Shown here: piece by piece, positions 31,397-42,798 of the stretch
Layout of the letters: each line of letters opens with the position of its first letter
How positions within the stretch are numbered: position 1 is the first letter of the stretch
Source: Pseudoneurospora amorphoporcata
Taxonomy: Eukaryota; Ascomycota; Sordariomycetes; Sordariales; Sordariaceae
Assembly (NCBI GenBank): GCA_033297205.1
Contig: MU859139.1
Span: 62,001 to 126,000 of the forward strand
Direction of reading: 5' to 3'
DNA: 64,000 bases
The notes under the pieces: model-generated
Databases searched by the model: none
Told to the model about the DNA's origin: nothing
Seen by the model: the letters and a program-made list of their open reading frames with translations, nothing else
Program-made: the position numbers and the translations under genes

Positions 31397-32260
31397 GGGG
31401 GAGTGAGGTGAGAAGGGTTGTGGTTGTCTTGGGCGTCGGTTTGTCTTTGAAGACGACTTGAAGTGTGGTTTCGATGAAGTCAAGGGTTAGTTGAGAGTGA
31501 TGAGACATGGGACTGTTAGGCACTGTATGGGTTATTTGTCCCGTCACTGATAACCCTGGGCGCAAAGGCCGGATAAGTACAGTTTGCGACATGGGTGCAT
31601 ACTGTGTGAAGAATGCATTGATATCATAAATTGGAAAGCACACTTCTCGGCTCAATTGGTGGTTTCACATTGACAAGATCATCGTCTTAAACAGTTGACT
31701 CACAAGTCGTCACGGATATCCAATGTAAAAAGACATCTCGGGGTGAAAGAGGCGGGAATAACCCTAACCCGAGATGCTCAAGTACATCCATGCATCGCAA
31801 TCGAAAAGCGGGTCGTTTCCCGGGGCAACCAAGGAGCGTGACGCTGGATCGACAAAGGGTGCCACTTTTGCATTTTCCCTTTGCCCCAATTGTTGACTTT
31901 TGACTCCATCCTCCATCACAAAATAGCCTAGGATTCCGACCGCGATCGCGCACACACCCACCCCCCACCACTACTACCTTTTCCAAGTGTGCTTCTTCTC
32001 TGTTTATCATTTTCACCGTTCCCCGACCACTTTGCACGTTGGTTCTTCTATTTTTTGTCGTTTGCTTTGTTGCATCGAGTATTCTAGTTCTTCGCTTCAA
32101 CCAACGACCCGTGGACCAACCTAGGAACAAGGAACCTTAACCGCCTGCGACAAACATAAACACAACCACCCTTTATGGTTCGCCCTTGATCTTTGCCAAA
32201 GAAGAGTCTCGTCGCTTTGCAGAGTCTTTAGCAACCACATACAACACCACATTGCCCATC
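31397..32260. promoter_or_regulatory. Divergent promoter of MDM12 and the BRCT-protein gene, with a telobox
   Basis: An 864-bp head-to-head region. A telomere-like AACCCTAA motif occurs at 31759-31766 (AATAACCCTAACCCG context); such teloboxes are known transcription-factor or Tbf1-type sites in fungal promoters. No gene seen. Confidence 0.45.
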
Positions 32261-35200
32261 ATGGGTGACTCGAAATCACAATCACAGCAACCACAGCAGC
32301 GCATGACGAGAGCGCGAGTGGCCTCGTCTGCCGTCACAAAAAATGCCAGAGCCATGACCGCCGCTGCCAAAGCCAGGAGCGCGACCAGCACCACCAATAA
32401 TACCACATCCGCGACATCTGCCACGACCGGCGCATCCAGAGCCACTGCGCCCACCGCCGCTACAAGTCTCAAGAGAAAGGCTCGAACCGACGATGATGAA
32501 GACGACGACCATCACGCGAAGCACCGTCCTGCTCCAGCACCCGTTACGCGACCCGTACGTCTGCCAGCCGCCGCCCTCGCAACCACCCGCGCCACTCGCG
32601 CTCGAGCACGGAATCCAGCCACCGAAGCTGCAAAGACATCAAGACCTGCCTCTTCAGCATCAGTTAAACCCGCATCCTCCCTTGCATCGAGACCAGCGTC
32701 ATCATCAGCTTCCACCAGACCGCCAGTAACGGCCCCGCGCGCTAGGCCGCCGACCAAAGCTCAAGAACCTGCCTCCAAGCCCACTCGCGCGACGCGTTCA
32801 GCCAAACCCGACGACCAGTCTTCCTCAACAGCCACGTCTAGGAACACCAGCACAACCAGGACGCGACCGACCGGTTCGACGGCGACCGCGCCCACCACCG
32901 CATCCAAAGCGCTCGCAAAGCCCGCCGTAAAGAAGACGGTCAAGTTTGAGGAGCCGGAAAAAGAGAACATTGGGCCTCCGGGAGGAAGGAAGAAGAAGGC
33001 AGCACCAATCTTCAATACGGGGGGGCTTCGCGCAAAACCAGTTAGGACTCGGACGGGTACAGCAGCCAAGGGATCAACGTCGACAGCCAGGAGAGGTGCT
33101 GCCAATGGCACGACAAACAAGCCAGTGTCTCATACTGGTCGGCCGGCTACCCCCCACGATGCTCCCGAAAACATCAAGGTCGAAGGCATGAAACACAAGC
33201 CCCTTCCCCTTAGCCCCAAGAAAGTTAACCAACTAGTGGCAGCCGCCAAACACGCTGACGACTCGGAGGATGAACTTGCTATTCATGAGAACAGTCCGGC
33301 CTTGTTGCAGCCGTTACTGACAGGCAGAGCTCCCATCAAACCACTGGCCCCGAAGGCCAGCAAGAAGGCGCAGAAAAAGCAACCGGAACAGGACCAGCCA
33401 CAGGAACACGGAGCCGCGTCGGCATCCACGTCCATCGCCAATCCCAAATCCGAAGAGCAAAGCAAGAATGTCTCCGCCGAGCCTTCAGTCTTGAAGCCAT
33501 ACTTCCTTGCAGCCGAACATCTTTCGATGCTCGCTTCTCCCGCTCGCCGTCCTCCGCCATCTCCATGGAAGGACAGCATCAAGACCCCGGCCAAGCGCGT
33601 CGAGGGTCTCTTTGCCGGCGTCCCTCTACTCGCCAACCGACCGGATGGGCAACCCGTTGCGCAATCCGCGAAGAGCGGTCCCAGCCTTCTTGCCAGTCCA
33701 GCCAAGAGGCCACCCGGAAATGCGACTGTGTTGATGGGCGGAGAGGTCCTTGCTGGTACCGCCACCACCTCGACGAATAACGGAATGATGGGTCCGCCGT
33801 CCCTCTTTGCCAGCCCGGCCAAGCGGGTTCCCATGTCTGCTGCCAAGCCACAGTCCGTTGTGGAGGAACTTGCTGCTGAAACAAAGCCTTCTTTGCTCGC
33901 CAGCCCACCAGTCAAGTTCGGCACTGCGAGACGTAAATCGCAGCGTCTGGAAGAGATGGCGCGGGAGCAGGAACCCAAAGAGGAGGAGCAGGATCATAAG
34001 GAGGAGGGACAAGACAGCCAGGTGCAGGTAGATGAGGAGATGGAGAATGAGCAGCAGGTTCACGAGCAGGAGCAGGAAGAGGAAGACGAAGAGATGTATT
34101 CCACGGACGAGGAGGACAACGACGGCCCTTCTGGTGAGCTTGGCGAGCGTACGATGCAGATTCTCACTTCCTCGGCAAAGCCAGCTAGGTTGCTATTTAC
34201 TGGACGTCGACGGTCTCTCAGGCATATGGAGAAAGAAATCGAAGCTGCCGTTCAGGAAGAGCCAGAACCTCAAGCTGAAGATGAACACGATCCGGAGGAG
34301 GAGGAGCAGCAGCAGGAAGAGGTACAAGAGGAGGGGCATGAGGAGGTGGAAGAGGATGCTGAAGAGGAAGTACAAGAGGAGATGCAGGAGAATGTGGAAG
34401 AGGAAGACCACGAGGAGCCTGAGATTGACCACGAAGAGCTTGAGGTTGAGCAAGAGGAGCCTGAGGATGACCAGGAGGAACCCGAAGAGGAGCACGAGGA
34501 GGAACACGAGGTTGAGCAAGATCAGGACCACGAGATGACAGATAGGGATGAGGAGCAGGTTGTCGAGCCCGAGGTCATCGAACCAGAAACCGACGAGGAC
34601 TCAATGGAGGTGGATGAAGTCGAGCTGGGCAACGAAAGCGTCGAGCAAATCGTCATTCCCGAGACCCCGCAGCCTGAGAATGATGACGAAAGCTACTTGG
34701 ACATCGACCTGAGCATCAGCACCACCCCTCCCGAGTCACCACCTCAGCATCTGCTCAACGGCCCTTCGTTCGGCAATCTTCGCCCAGATGTCCTTAACCC
34801 GTCCGAGGAGGCCGAGGACGCAACTCCCGCCCAACCCGCGAGGGGTAGCAAGGCCAACCCTCATCCCGCTGCCACACCTTCTGTCAATACCGGCCACCGG
34901 ACACCTTCTGGTCGAAGCACAACTAAGAGAATGCGCTTTGACAACGGCAACTCCGGTCTGGGTTTTACGCCGTTGGCGGACCAGTTGAGTGGATGGAAGG
35001 GAGGTGTTACACCGGCATCCCCCAAGGTTAACCTGCTGAAGGCCACGGCTACCCCAGCCAAGGCTGCTGCCAACGACAACTCCAGCCTCGGATTGACCCC
35101 CCTAGCTGAGAAGCTGAGTGGTTGGCACGGCGGAGTAACTCCGGCACCTCCGAAGACCCAAGCACCAGTGAACACTCCTGCACTCGCCCAGAACGCGAGT

Positions 35201-38200
35201 AGCTTGAGCCTTGGATTCACACCGCTGGCCAAACAGTTAAGTGGTTGGAATGGTGGTGTAACTCCCGCTAAACATAACGCTGCAGCTCCTCTGGAAAGCA
35301 GGTTTAATCGAAGGAGAAGCTCCAGGAGGCTGCAGCAGGTGGACGAGCAGGAGGAGACACTCTTCGATGTGGCCGCGATGAAAGAGGCTGGGATTTTTGG
35401 GACTTCGGTTGCCCGCCAACAGCAACAGCAGAAGTCGAAGGAATCGTCACCTGAGAAGACCACTGAGGAGACCCCTAAGGTGGATGCGGAGACATTGGCT
35501 GAAGTCGAGGCCGGTGTTCAGCAGCAACAGGAGGACGAGGACATGGAAGTGGTTCAAAAAGAGGAAGAGGTTGTCGAGATGGAGCAACTTGAGGATGTTC
35601 AAGCGGGGGCTGACTCTGCTGATGTGAACGATGTACCCGTTGAGGAGGATGCCCACGAGGCTGCCGAGGTTGCTGCGGGCGAAGAGGATCAAGAGGAAGG
35701 GGACTCCGTCGAGACGGTCATGGCCGATGCCGATCAAGCAGAAGTCGACCCCGATGCAATGATTGAAGATGACGACGCATCTCCAATTCTTGAGGACATT
35801 CCCGTCACCATTGAAGACGTCGAGCTCGCAGCCGAAGCCGAGGCTCTAGCTCGCATTTCTGATGTGATAGACATGACCGATGGCGTCGATAAGGATGGGA
35901 GCCAGCACAGCGTCTCTGATAATCTTTCCGAAGCGAGCCAGGAATATGGCGACGAGAATGCTGTTCCGGTGATGGCCGAGTTCACCACCCGACCGCTGAA
36001 TGTCAACCTCTTCACGCCGGCTGACACCACTAACCGTGTCACAAGGCGAGCTTCCGCTGCTCTTGCTCACCCAACCACCCCCGTTCGCCCACAGGCTGCC
36101 GTGAGAGAGGTGCACACGGTTTCCAAGGTTCCTCTCAAGTCGGGTGATGGATCTACCGCTCCGCCACCGCGTTCTCTCAGGCCTAGAAAGTCGGGGAGAA
36201 GCAGTCTTTCGAGGGTCTCCTTCGCGGACACTGCTGACGTGATCATTGAAGAGCGTCAGGAGGAGATGGAGACGGTAGAAGAGGAGGCCGAGGAGGATAA
36301 TGAGAAGGAGCAAGAGAATGAGCCAGTCGAGGTGCACATCCACCAGACTCCGGTCAAAGCGACTCCCGTCAAGCAAACTCCCACCCAACAGACCCCCTTC
36401 AAGACACCCTTGAAGCAGACCCCACCTCAAGTCGTTGCTGAACAGAACACTGCTCCTGTGCCGTCACCCCCTAAGGGTCACGAGATCACTACTGATGAGA
36501 CCGGCCGCCAGAGACGCCGCAGTCGTCGCATCTCTAGCATGGGCGCGGGAGCATCCCTGGCCGAGATCCCAGAAGACGAAGCCGAGTTTGGGTCACCAAT
36601 CGCCGAGGAACCGGAGCCCGAGGATGAGGAAGATGACTTTGTCCCCTCCGAGCCGGTCACGCCCGCCAAGTCCGAGGTCGAGTGGTCGGCTATGGACACG
36701 CCTGCTCGTACTCCCCACAAGGACCTCAACCCCAAGCTCTTGAGGGGAGCGGTTGTGTACTGCGACGTGCATACCGCTGAGGGTGCCGATGCCAGCGGGC
36801 TCTTTATTGAGCTGCTGAGCCAGATGGGCGCGCGTTGCGTGAAGAACTGGTCGTGGAATCCCAATGCTGGTGCGTCGGGTGATGAGCCGGTATCTGCGCC
36901 TGGACACAAGATTGGCATCACGCATGTGGTGTTTAAGGACGGTAGCAAGAGGACGTTGGAAAAGGTCAAGGAGAGCCAAGGGGTTGTGCAGTGCGTGGGT
37001 GTCAGCTGGGTTCTTGAGTGAGTACCTCCCTCTATTTTATCCTTGTCAAACTGATAGACAATACGCTAACACTTTACAGTTGCGAACGCGAAAACAAGTG
37101 GCTAGACGAAGCCGACTACCTGATCGACCTCGCTTTCATCCCCCGCGGAGGCGCCCGCAGGAGAAAGAGCATGGAGCCCAAGGCGCTCGCCAATCTCAAC
37201 GGCACCCTCGTTTCCTCCAGCTCCGGCTCCGGCTCCAGCACTACCACCATCACCAATAGCACAACCAAGACGACCACCACCACAACCACAACCACCACCA
37301 ACTCGTTCTCCTCCTCAACCACCACCCGCCCGTCTCAACAACCCACAACCCCCGGCAATACCACCAGCACCGGCCGCAGCAAACGCCGCTCCTCCTCCCT
37401 CTGGGTCCGCACCCCTCCCTCTCCTGACGCCTCGTCATCATCCGGCCCTGACAACCGTCGCGTAAGCGACTCCATCCTGGCTATGTCCACCAACACACAA
37501 CCTCACGAAACCCAGGAAGAGGAAGAAGAAGAAAGGGAATGGACAACCCTCTCACCAATCCCCAAGACTCCGGCCCCGGAATACGTCGCCCGTCTAGCAG
37601 CGAATTTATCTCCTGCTTCTTCTACCACCACTGATTTCGCCGGCGTCGATGATATCGACGTTGACGGTGGCTTCCTGATTCCCGCCGATGAAGCAGGTCA
37701 CGAAGCGGAATTCCTAAGGGAGGCCATGCCCGAGAGCCACGGTCACGGTCACGATCTCCACGCAGGAGGAGCCATGACTTGTCCGCCAAAGCCTAGTTTG
37801 AGTCACGCTGTTCCCTCCACAGGCAGGGCGGGGGGGAGGAGTTTGTTCTCGGTCTCGGTTGGACCCGGGTCCGCACTTCCCAGTCTGGATGAGATGGATG
37901 TTGATACAACTGAGGCCGGAACATCGTCAACAACTAGTATGTCGAGACCGCCGGCGGTGGTAAGCAGCAGCACAATGGCAGGAACGTACGGTCTCCTCCG
38001 CGATAACCGCGAAAGAAACCTGGGAGTCATGATGCGGTTGAATGCGGCTAGACGGAAAAGTCTGCAGTTTGCGCCCAAGGTGGGGAGTCCGCTTGCTAGG
38101 AGTTGGACGGGGGGGAATAACAATCATAACAATAACAACGGTAACGGTGGAGGTGCTGGAGGTGTCGGAGGTGTTGGAAGTGTTGGAGGAGGTACGACGG

Positions 38201-38226
38201 GGGCAGGTACAGGTACAGGGCAGTAA
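32261..38226 (+). CDS. Large BRCT-domain protein with internal repeats, probable chromatin or DNA-damage protein
   Basis: Two exons, 32261-37017 and 37080-38226, give 1967 residues. The BRCT domain starts near residue 1490 (LLRGAVVYCDVHTAEGADAS), passes GITHVVFKDGSKRTLEKV and is completed across the 62-nt intron as WVLDCERENKWLDEADY, which confirms the junction (phase 2, GCTAAC branch point). The rest is predicted disordered. In order: a Thr/Ala/Arg-rich basic start, a KKTVKFEEPEKEN box, four ASP[AP][KR]R-type motifs (33530-33930), an acidic Glu/Gln region (about residues 570-795), three GFTPLA..LSGW.GGVTPA repeats (34955-35270), a second acidic region, a run of TPVK/QTP units, and a Ser/Thr/Asn/Gly-rich tail after BRCT. 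Many S/T-P sites suggest CDK regulation. Single BRCT domains bind phosphopeptides or DNA ends in repair and checkpoint proteins; which one this is I cannot say. The ATG at 32261 (catcATGGG) is preferred over an in-frame one at 32186. Confidence 0.85.
34955..35270 (+). repeat. Three spaced copies of a GFTPLA-LSGW-GGVTPA protein repeat
   Basis: Inside the BRCT protein, three units of the form LGxTPLAxxLSGWxGGVTPA start near 34955, 35083 and 35205, about 41 codons apart. Between them lie unrelated Ala/Pro/Thr-rich spacers. The core is nearly invariant while the spacers and codons differ, so it is kept by protein-level selection rather than being a recent DNA duplication. Confidence 0.85.
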
Positions 38227-38944
38227 GGATAGGTAACGGGTTTGGGTTTTCTGTTTGTTTATCTGCTGTTGGAGTAAAGAGAGGCTTAAGGACAAGGTTT
38301 ATTATCAAGGTATACCATCCATTGCTTTTTCCTTTTTTTTTTTTGCTTCGTTTGGGAGGAAGGGTCTTTGTTCGGTGGTCATCTATCTGAGTTTAGTCTT
38401 TCTGTCATTACTTATTGTAGGGGTGGTGTGAAACACCACAGTACTTTTAACATTATGAGGCAGCTTCTCTGATGGAATGGTTTCGTCATGAAATGCTTTT
38501 TCTGTTGCGTTGCAGTACCAATGTTAGGGCGTGAAACGGTGATGTTTCTTTTTCTAGCCTTTGCAAGCAAGTGTTGTTCAGACTGTATTATTCGCTTCTT
38601 GATTGTCAGGGAGAAAGAGAGGATAAGATGGGTCGTTTTATAAAAGATAATGACGGATAGGTTGTGAATAGAGTTATGAATCAAGTATAGTATTAACTTT
38701 TCTTTATTGAGATGAGAGGTAAATTATTTGCCTCAATACCCACTAACCAACAGTTGTCCTTATAGCAGGGTTCTCTTTGCCCCAATAAACCATTATTTAT
38801 GATAATGACAATCCGGGTTTAATACCCTACCTCACCTACCACCCCATCTTATTACCACTCAAGAGACCATGTTCTTGTTGACACGTTTGGTATCCTCTGC
38901 CTCTAAAACGTTCTTCCTCATCACCACCAGAAATAAACGACACC
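38227..38944. other. Intergenic, 718 bp, between convergent BRCT and Kap120 genes
   Basis: AT-rich 3' flanks with a T11 run near 38330. No gene seen. Confidence 0.55.
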
Positions 38945-41900
38945 CTACCTCCCATCCCCCAACCTCCTAAACCCCTCCAACACATCCTTATCAACATTAA
39001 CCGCCCACTCCGCCTCAAACCGCTGCTCGCCACCCATCCTCTGCACCAACCCGGCCAGTCTTTCCCTAGTAAACTCGTACGCCTCGACTCTGTGCACCGG
39101 ATCCTTAAGAGAAAACTGTCTCTCCGTCACGTCTAGAGGTGTATCCCACTCGTAACTGGGTAAGCTGTTGGGATCCCAGACGAGGTAATCCTTCGAATTA
39201 TTCCCTGACGGTAGTTGTTGTTGTTCTCTGCCGGAAGCAGAGTTTATAGATTGCCGGAAATCTTGCCCCTGCTGGTCTGTGGTTAGGGATTGGTCGTCAT
39301 CGCTCGCCGCTAGCTCCGTCACCACGCTCGTCCACATGGCCAGGAAGTCCTGCAGGCGAGCGAGCACGATTTTTTCCTGGACCATGGGATCGGGAAGTTC
39401 CCAGAGGCGGGTGAGCGCTAGGAGGGAAAGCTTCTGGCGCTCGACTTCGGCCATACAGTCGAAGTTGTTGAACCACAGGGTTCCCAACCACTCCCAGACT
39501 TGCTCGATGGTGGACCCGGCATTGCTGGCGATCCCGGCTAGCATGGTCAGGAACACCGTCGGGTCGCCGAGCGCGATGCGCGCCAGAAGCATGAAATAGT
39601 CGGTCTGCTTGATCGTGTTGATCTGGCTGACCTTCTTGTTGGGGCCGTGCGTCGTACTGGCCTCCCAGGCGCTGTGCAGGCCCTCGAAGATGGTGTTGAG
39701 CAGGCCGATCTCGAGCATGTCTTGCACGACTACCTGTAGGCCTTGGACGCCGCCGATGTCCTCGGCGATGCGCAGAACCAGCTCGATGGACTTAGCACCG
39801 GTTTGGGATTGCTCACGGGAGCGGGCGTCGAGGGTCTTGACGAGAGCTGCGAGGGTCGGACGGCGCAGACGGTCGTCGAGGATCTCTCTAGGTGCGAGGA
39901 GGATGTAGTTTTTCACAAGCTCTAGACACTGGTTTGCTACTTCCGAGTCGTATTCGAGCAGGGGAAGAGCAAGCTCAACCATTTGCACGAGATCGGGGTG
40001 GAGGGGAGGATAGCTTTGAGTGGTGACGGACTTCCACAGAGCTACCGATTCTTCGATGAGGTGAAGGTGAAGGGCAGACTCGGGCTCCATAGCTTCACGC
40101 AGCAGTGGAATAATCGCCGGTTGATAACGCTGAGAGTCCCCGCGCATCGAGTCAACAAGGGCAGACATGATGGCCAGGATCGATTGCTTGATCATGTACT
40201 CTTCCTTTTCAGCTGACTCCCACAACTTGGGCAGAGTCAGCATGATGGCATCGCCAAACTGAGAAATGTGTGTCTCCATTCGTTGGACAATCGCCCTGAT
40301 AGTGTCCAGCACCGTCAACTTGGTCTCATCGCTCGCCACCTCCTGGAGGAGCGCCATAAGCTGGTTGAAGATGTCAGGGGCAAACGGCAAGAACTGCTCG
40401 CCCTGGAAGCCAAAGTCGTCCACGATGCCCTTAAACTCGCGGGCAGCGGTAATGCGGACAACCTGGTCATTGTGCGGATCGTCGGGGTTCATCAAGTGCC
40501 TAAAGATCTCGTACACAGCCGGTCGACTTTCCTCGGCGGTCCGGATGGAGATCCACTGGTTGAGCAGGATGGCTATCCGCCTACGGAGCAGCTTGGACAT
40601 GGAGTCCTGGATCTGTGCGTCCTTCACCAGCGTAGTCTTCAAAAAACGATCAAAGTCAAAGGCCTCGTGAATGACGGCGGCCGCACACCCAAGAGCGCAG
40701 TAAGCGGCCTCCTTGGTGACGATATCCATATCAACTTTGGTTGCAAACTCGCAATATGTGAGGAGTGGTTGCCCGAGCTCCTTGTAGTGTGTCAGGAGGT
40801 CGATGAGCAGCCTCTCGGCACAAGGCCGAACAGCCCACTCGTATGCTTGGCCTTCGTTGCGCTCCGCAGCCTCCCACTCTTCCGGGTCTTCTTCCCATGC
40901 CTCGAGATCAGACTGCCGAAAGATAAACAGCCTGCTGATGGTCACTTGGACAATATCCAAAAGAAAGTTATTTGTCAGCAGCTGGTCCTTGACGAGCTCC
41001 GTAGCCTCCTTTTCCTGATTCTTGACTTCTGGGCTCTTGTACTTGAACGTCTGCATCGGCCTATGGGCAATCGACACGCAGCTTCTAAGCAGCAGTAGAC
41101 CCTTCAGGGCCAGTTTCTCTGAAAGCGGTCCTTCGTGCTTAGCGCTGCCGTCGTGGTTCTCGGAGCCCGTTTGCCTGATGCCGCCCGACTTTTCAAACTC
41201 ATTCGAGAACTGCTTGACAAGGTTCCAATACGCCTTCACGAGCGGGATGGAGTTTGGTAGCAAAGGGAAGCTGGCTGGGTGGGAATCGCACATGTCAATG
41301 TGCAGTTTCGTGAACTGGATCAAATGCTTGCCCACCGAGTCCTGGAAAGGGGCGGGGATGTGTGACTCGGAGCTGACGCCGGTAAGGAACTGGTCAAACT
41401 GGGATTGAGACAGCGACCAAAAGCCCTGGACCATGGGATCCGTATGGGGATGTTCGTAACCAACCGTGACCAGCCTGCGTAGGATTTTGAGGGCGGTCAA
41501 GCTATTCTGCATGTAGTAGTCGGCCTCGTCCTCATCGCCGCTGCCGCCCCTGGCAAAGAACTGCTGCCATGCGGCCGTCCGCTCGGTATAGATCTCACCG
41601 AGCAATTGGACGAGCTCGGGTGTGACAGCCTGAAGAGCGGTCTGGGACCTCCGCAACCGGGCTGTTGCGAGCTCTTTGACTACCCGCAGCAACACCTGCA
41701 GAGCTCCGCTGAGGGCAAGAGCACTCTCTGTTCTTGCGCTCCTGGTGACACTGATGATGGACGGGATGACGTCTGGCCAGTCGTTGGGGTAGTCTATGCG
41801 GACAATCTTTGCGATGACGAGGGCGTTGTGTAGTGCGAGGTTCCTGTCCTCCTCGCCGACCGAGCCCTGGAGCAGCCTCGAGCGAATAAACTGTTTCTCG

Positions 41901-42264
41901 GCGGGTTGGATCGCATGTTTCGCCGTGTGTCGCCAGTACTTGTCGATGCCGTTCTTGAGCAGAATAACTGCGAGGAACCGGACTGAGTTGTTTATGGACT
42001 TGTCCAGGAAGACGGTCTGTTATGACCGAGTGATAACAGACGTTAGCATAGTGTGGTCCCCCAATGTTCCAAACCAAGGCTGATAATGGAACCCACCTGT
42101 AGGGAAACATGGTAGTCTGGGCGAGACTCCCATGACTGAAGCTGCTGGCCGGCTGACTGTCTCTGGGCGTGATCTGTAGAAAGGGCGGCGTACTCTAGCG
42201 TCCGGGCAAGCTCGAGGAGGTTTAGAGGGGCTGCCTCGCCCGCCACCTCGATAGCGAAGCTCAT
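38945..42264 (-). CDS. kap120: Kap120/importin-11-type karyopherin
   Basis: Two exons, 42264-42097 and 42016-38945, give 1079 residues. Karyopherins of the importin-beta family carry cargo through nuclear pores in a Ran-GTP-dependent way; yeast Kap120 imports Rpf1 among others. The importin-beta N-terminal domain spans the 80-nt intron: HAQRQSAGQQLQSWESRPDY then, after the junction, TVFLDKSINNSVRFLAVILL and KNGIDKYWR. The intron has a GTGGGT donor, a TGCTAAC branch and an ACAG acceptor, and keeps phase 0. The rest is HEAT-like helical repeats (DYYMQNSLTALKILRRLV, FLKTTLVKDAQIQDSMSKLL, PKLWESAEKEEYMIKQSILA) typical of importin-11 proteins. The length fits the family. It is convergent with the BRCT gene and lies downstream of the fusion gene on the same strand. 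Confidence 0.92.
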
Positions 42265-42798
42265 TTTGTTCTTGTTAGTGTCGGCTGGGGGATGTCTCTG
42301 GCCTAGTCGAAGTCGGTTTAGGGTGGCCTGGGGTATCATATATAAGAAAGAAAAGAAAGTCAGCTGTGTAGATGTTTCAAGTCCAAGTTGTAATATCAGT
42401 CGAACCAGGTGGAATGGAGATGGAGGAGGAGGCCCGTTCTGATCTTCGAGACTCTGGAGGTCTGGGCTGTGACGCGCTGCACACCAGCTGTGTTGAAGCG
42501 GGCCCGTCACTGGGCTGAGATGTCCCGGCGGTGTTTGGACAGTGGATGTGACACGGATTAGGTGGGGTTACCGTACCTAACAACAACGGGATGGCGGGGC
42601 AGCGTTGAGCTGTTAGTGCAACCACACACACTACCTACCTTGTGGCAGTGCGAACTCTTAACACTCCTGCAACCACTTTCACCCCCCATCCGGGCCCCTT
42701 TCGAGACCGCTTTATTAACACAACAATCAAAAGGGCTTCCTATTCGAGCTGGCTGCAGACTAACACAGTTACACATTCTATACTCTCGTCTTCCCAAC
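42265..42798. other. Intergenic, 534 bp, between two minus-strand genes
   Basis: Promoter of the karyopherin gene and 3' flank of the fusion gene. No gene seen. Confidence 0.5.

Noticed and set aside
40268..41098. 276-codon plus-strand ORF
   Set aside because: Antisense shadow of the karyopherin gene.
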